Shown in pieces: positions 60,871 through 64,000 of a stretch of DNA of 64,000 bases. Under the pieces are notes generated by a model. It did no database searches, was not told the origin of the DNA, and saw nothing but the letters and a program-made list of their open reading frames with translations. This DNA comes from JAJEBT01 sp965214975 (GTDB lineage: Bacteria; Pseudomonadota; Alphaproteobacteria; MPNO01; UBA830): assembly GCA_965214975.1 (NCBI GenBank), contig OZ244055.1, forward strand, positions 2,480,001 through 2,544,000, read 5' to 3'. Position numbers and translations under genes: made by a program. Within the stretch, counting starts at the first letter, position 1; every line of letters starts with the position of its first letter.

Positions 60871-63800
60871 ATGAACCTCGCGATCGGGGCGGCCGGGGAC
60901 GCGGCCGGCAACCGCAGGGTGCTGGCGAGGCTCGCCCGCCTCGTCGGCCGCGACCGGAACGAGCGGGCGGCGGCCAGGCGGTTCGCCGAGGCGTTTCTCG
61001 CCCACGCCCCCGGCCGCGACGTCGCGGAGGCGAACCACGACGCGCTGGCCGCGGCCATCGTCTCGCTCTGGAAATTCGCGCACGGCCGCCGCCGGCCGGG
61101 CGTGCGCGCGGCGCGTCCGGCGTCGGGAAACCACCCCTGGAAGGCGGGCGGAACGATCGTCGAGGTCGTCACCGACGACATGCCGTTCGTCGTGGACTCG
61201 CTGACGGCCGAGCTCGAGCGCCGGAACCTCGCCGTCCATCTCGCGATCCACCCCGTCGTGGAGATGGCGCGCGACGGCTCCGGCGAGGCGGCGCGCCGGC
61301 TGTCGGTCGCGCATTTCCGGGTCGCGGAACCGACCGACGCGGTCGCGCTCCGCGACGTCTCCGCCGGCCTGCGCGCGGTGCTCGCCGACGTCCGCGCCGC
61401 GGTCCGGGACTGGCGCCTGATGCGCGTGCAGGTCGCCGCCGCCGTGGCCGAGCTCGGCCTGCACTCGTTCGGGTTCCCCGACGACGAGGTCAGGGAGTCC
61501 GTGGAGTTCCTGCGCTGGCTGGACCGGGACAACTTCACGTTTCTCGGCCACCGCGAATACGCCGTCGCCGGCGACGGCGGAATCCCGACGGCACGGCCGG
61601 TCCGGGGGTCCGGGCTCGGCATCCTGCGCGGGGCTTCGGTTCCGGTGTTCGAGGATTTCGGGGACACCGTCCTGCCGCCCGACGCGCTCGCGTCCTCGAG
61701 CCGGCTTCCGCTGGTCCTAGTCAACAAGGGCGACCGGCGTTCCCGCGTCCACCGCAGCGTCCATCCGGACACCGTTCTCGTCCGGAAGACCGACCGGTCC
61801 GGCCGGACCGTCGGCCAGAGGCTGTTCGTGGGCCTCTTCACGTCGGTGGTCTACCGCCAGTCCGTCACCGCCATCCCGCTGATCCGGCGGAAGATCCGGG
61901 GCGTCGTGACGCGTTCCGGGCTGACGCTCGACAGCCACGACGGCAGGGTGCTCGGGCACATCCTGGAGAACCTGCCGAGGGACGAGCTGTTCCAGTTCGG
62001 CCAGGACGACCTGTACCGCACGGTGGCCGAGATCTTCCGGATCCGGGGCCGCAGGCGGGTGGCCCTGTTCACCCGCCGCGACCCGTTCGGCCGGTACGTC
62101 TCCTGCCTCGTCTACCTGCCCCGCGACCGCTTCGAGACCCGGCTGCGCCGGCGCGTCGAGGACGCGCTCTCCGCCGGCTTCGGGGGCGTCGTCGCCTCCG
62201 CCTACATCGAGATTTCCGACGACGTGCTCGCGCGCATGCACGTCGTCGTCAGGACGACGCCGGGGGCGCCGTTTCCCAAGGACGTCGAGGAGATCCGGGT
62301 CGACGTCGCGGACGCCTGCAGGGTCTGGACCGACGACCTCGCCGCCGAGTTCGTCCGCCGCCACGGCGAGGGGGCGGGCGCGGAGCTGCTCGCGCGCTAC
62401 CGCAACGCGTTTCCCGCGTCCTGGCAGGACCGCTACGACGCCGCGGCCACGGTCGCCGACGTCGCGCGCGTCGAGGCCGCCCTCGAGACCGGCGGCATCG
62501 CGCTGGACTTCGCGCGGCCGCCGCGATGCCCGGACCGCCGCGTCCAGTTCAAGGTCTTCGTCCCCGGCGGCGCCCTGCCGCTGTCGGACGCCCTGCCGCT
62601 GCTCGAGAACATGGGCTTCAGGGTGATCGACGAGAACCCGCACCGGATCGATGTCGGCGGCGGGCGGACGGTCTGGATGCACGATTTCGGGATGGAGACC
62701 CAGGACGGCGCGGCCGTCGACATCGACGCCCTGCGGGAACCGTTCGCCGAGGCCTTCATGCGGATCTGGCACGGCGACGTCGAGAACGACGGGTTCAACG
62801 CGCTGGTCGTGTCCGCCGGCCTCGGCTGGCGGCAGATCGTGGCCGTGCGGGCGCTGTGCAGGTACCTGCACCAGACCGGAATCCCGTTCGGCGAGACCTA
62901 CGTGACCGAGACCCTCGTGCGCAACGGCGCCGTGGTGTCCGGCCTCGTGGCGCTGTTCGAGACCATGTTCGCGCCGGAAGACCCGGAGGGGGGCCGCGCG
63001 GCGCGGATCCGCCGCCGGCGCCGGCGCGTCGCCGAGGCGCTCGACGCCGTGCCCAGCCCCGACGAGGACCGGATCCTGCGCCGACTGTCCAATTTGGTCG
63101 ATTCGACCCTGCGCACCAATTTCTTCGTGCCCGGTCCGGCGGGCGAACGGCGGCCGCAGCTGTCGTTCAAGTTCGACAGCGGGGCGATCGCGGATCTGCC
63201 GCTGCCCCGGCCGATGCGCGAGATCTTCGTCTACTCGCCCCGCTTCGAGGGCGTCCACTGCCGCGGCGGGCAGGTCGCCCGCGGCGGGATCCGCTGGTCC
63301 GACAGGCGCGACGACTACCGCACCGAGATCCTCGGCCTGATGAAAGCGCAGATGACCAAGAACGCTGTCATCGTGCCCGAGGGGGCGAAGGGCGGATTCG
63401 TGCTCAAGAGGCCGCCCCCGGGCGGCCGCGACGCCCTGATCGAGGAGGGCGTCGCCTGCTACAGGGCCTTCATCCGCGGTCTTCTCGATCTCACCGACAA
63501 CATCGTCGCGGGAGAGGTCGCGCCGCCTCCGGACGTGGTCCGCCGCGACGGCGACGACCCCTATCTCGTGGTCGCCGCCGACAAGGGCACGGCGACCTTT
63601 TCCGACATCGCCAACGAGACGGCCGCCGAGTACGGGTTCTGGCTCGGGGACGCGTTCGCCGCCGGCGGTTCGGCCGGCTACGACCACAAGAAGATGGGCA
63701 TCACCGCCCGCGGCGCCTGGGAATGCGTCAAGCGCCATTTCCGGGAACTCGGCGTCGACATCCAGAACGAGGAGTTCACGGTCGTCGGGATCGGCGACAT

Positions 63801-64000
63801 GTCGGGGGACGTGTTCGGCAACGCCCTTCTGCTGTCACGCCGCGCCAGGCTGCTCGGCGCGTTCAACCACCGGCACGTCTTCGTCGATCCCGATCCGGAC
63901 CCCGCGGCATCGTGGAAGGAGCGGCGGCGCCTGTTCCGGAAGCCGCGGTCGTCGTGGTCGGACTACGACGCGTCGCGGATCTCGAGAGGCGGCGGCGTGT
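60871..64000 (+). CDS. gdh: Large NAD-dependent glutamate dehydrogenase (Bac_GDH type), 3' end cut off
   Basis: The frame from ATG 60871 (after GGGACGGAG) runs to the window edge without a stop: ~1043 residues of an expected ~1600. The N-terminal ACT-like sensory region includes VTDDMPFVVDSLTAELERR, REYAV and HILENLPRDELFQF. The catalytic domain begins near 790 with GGIRWSDRRDDYRTEILGLM, KAQMTKNAVIVPEGAKGGF with the active-site lysine, and GIGDMSGDVFGNALLLS for NAD. These enzymes deaminate glutamate and are common in Alphaproteobacteria. It is not part of the hcr operon. Confidence 0.92.
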   Translation, partial: MNLAIGAAGDAAGNRRVLARLARLVGRDRNERAAARRFAEAFLAHAPGRDVAEANHDALAAAIVSLWKFAHGRRRPGVRAARPASGNHPWKAGGTIVEVVTDDMPFVVDSLTAELERRNLAVHLAIHPVVEMARDGSGEAARRLSVAHFRVAEPTDAVALRDVSAGLRAVLADVRAAVRDWRLMRVQVAAAVAELGLHSFGFPDDEVRESVEFLRWLDRDNFTFLGHREYAVAGDGGIPTARPVRGSGLGILRGASVPVFEDFGDTVLPPDALASSSRLPLVLVNKGDRRSRVHRSVHPDTVLVRKTDRSGRTVGQRLFVGLFTSVVYRQSVTAIPLIRRKIRGVVTRSGLTLDSHDGRVLGHILENLPRDELFQFGQDDLYRTVAEIFRIRGRRRVALFTRRDPFGRYVSCLVYLPRDRFETRLRRRVEDALSAGFGGVVASAYIEISDDVLARMHVVVRTTPGAPFPKDVEEIRVDVADACRVWTDDLAAEFVRRHGEGAGAELLARYRNAFPASWQDRYDAAATVADVARVEAALETGGIALDFARPPRCPDRRVQFKVFVPGGALPLSDALPLLENMGFRVIDENPHRIDVGGGRTVWMHDFGMETQDGAAVDIDALREPFAEAFMRIWHGDVENDGFNALVVSAGLGWRQIVAVRALCRYLHQTGIPFGETYVTETLVRNGAVVSGLVALFETMFAPEDPEGGRAARIRRRRRRVAEALDAVPSPDEDRILRRLSNLVDSTLRTNFFVPGPAGERRPQLSFKFDSGAIADLPLPRPMREIFVYSPRFEGVHCRGGQVARGGIRWSDRRDDYRTEILGLMKAQMTKNAVIVPEGAKGGFVLKRPPPGGRDALIEEGVACYRAFIRGLLDLTDNIVAGEVAPPPDVVRRDGDDPYLVVAADKGTATFSDIANETAAEYGFWLGDAFAAGGSAGYDHKKMGITARGAWECVKRHFRELGVDIQNEEFTVVGIGDMSGDVFGNALLLSRRARLLGAFNHRHVFVDPDPDPAASWKERRRLFRKPRSSWSDYDASRISRGGGV

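Overview
The window is about 70% GC, gene-dense, and reads as an alphaproteobacterial chromosome, most like Rhodospirillales. The best evidence is the block lolA-like, ftsK, dapC-like, amt, glnK, ubiH (20.1-28.8 kb), a neighbourhood I associate with that order. TRAP transporters, a four-cysteine 4-hydroxybenzoyl-CoA reductase and a giant NAD-glutamate dehydrogenase fit the same picture. I see no tRNA, rRNA or CRISPR array.

Layout. 0-2.5 kb: a TauD-like dioxygenase with a TRAP transporter that runs off the left edge. 2.5-11.5 kb: a polysaccharide region with an intact methyltransferase, deacetylase and family 2 glycosyltransferase, plus three consecutive glycosyltransferases that are truncated or frameshifted, two of them next to G/C homopolymers. 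11.5-15 kb: small accessory genes, namely a DUF433 protein, a GIY-YIG protein, and an Xre/RES toxin-antitoxin pair broken by frameshifts. 15.2-18.2 kb: tandem porin paralogues with matching promoters; the second has ATC where the first has ATG. 20-28.8 kb: the housekeeping block, with a near-perfect sigma-54 promoter before glnK-amt. 28.8-35.8 kb: a catabolic run (EamA transporter, PhyH-type dioxygenase, amidohydrolase, UbiD decarboxylase, two overlapping MFS carriers). 36.4-40.9 kb: a complete TRAP operon ending in an alpha/beta hydrolase and a VOC protein. 41-42.3 kb: a DUF350 membrane protein and a trypsin-like protease. 42.8-48.1 kb: one 1756-residue protein joining a DEDD-type exonuclease-like domain, a RecQ helicase and a UvrD-type helicase. 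48.1-49.8 kb: a VOC protein and a flavin monooxygenase. 49.8-57 kb: a mobile or defence-like region with a phage/plasmid-type polyvalent protein, a tandem duplication carrying an unrecognised domain, intact HicAB and a probable type III methyltransferase remnant. 57-60.8 kb: hcrCAB-like genes. 60.9 kb to the right edge: NAD-glutamate dehydrogenase, cut off.

Functionally the strain seems built to import carboxylates by TRAP and MFS carriers and to open or decarboxylate aromatic acids, with NtrC-type nitrogen control. Two accessory islands show active decay: frameshifts, partial third copies, and short intergenic modules shared between distant sites. Some frameshifts could be assembly errors, especially in homopolymers, but the long intact genes around them suggest errors are not general.
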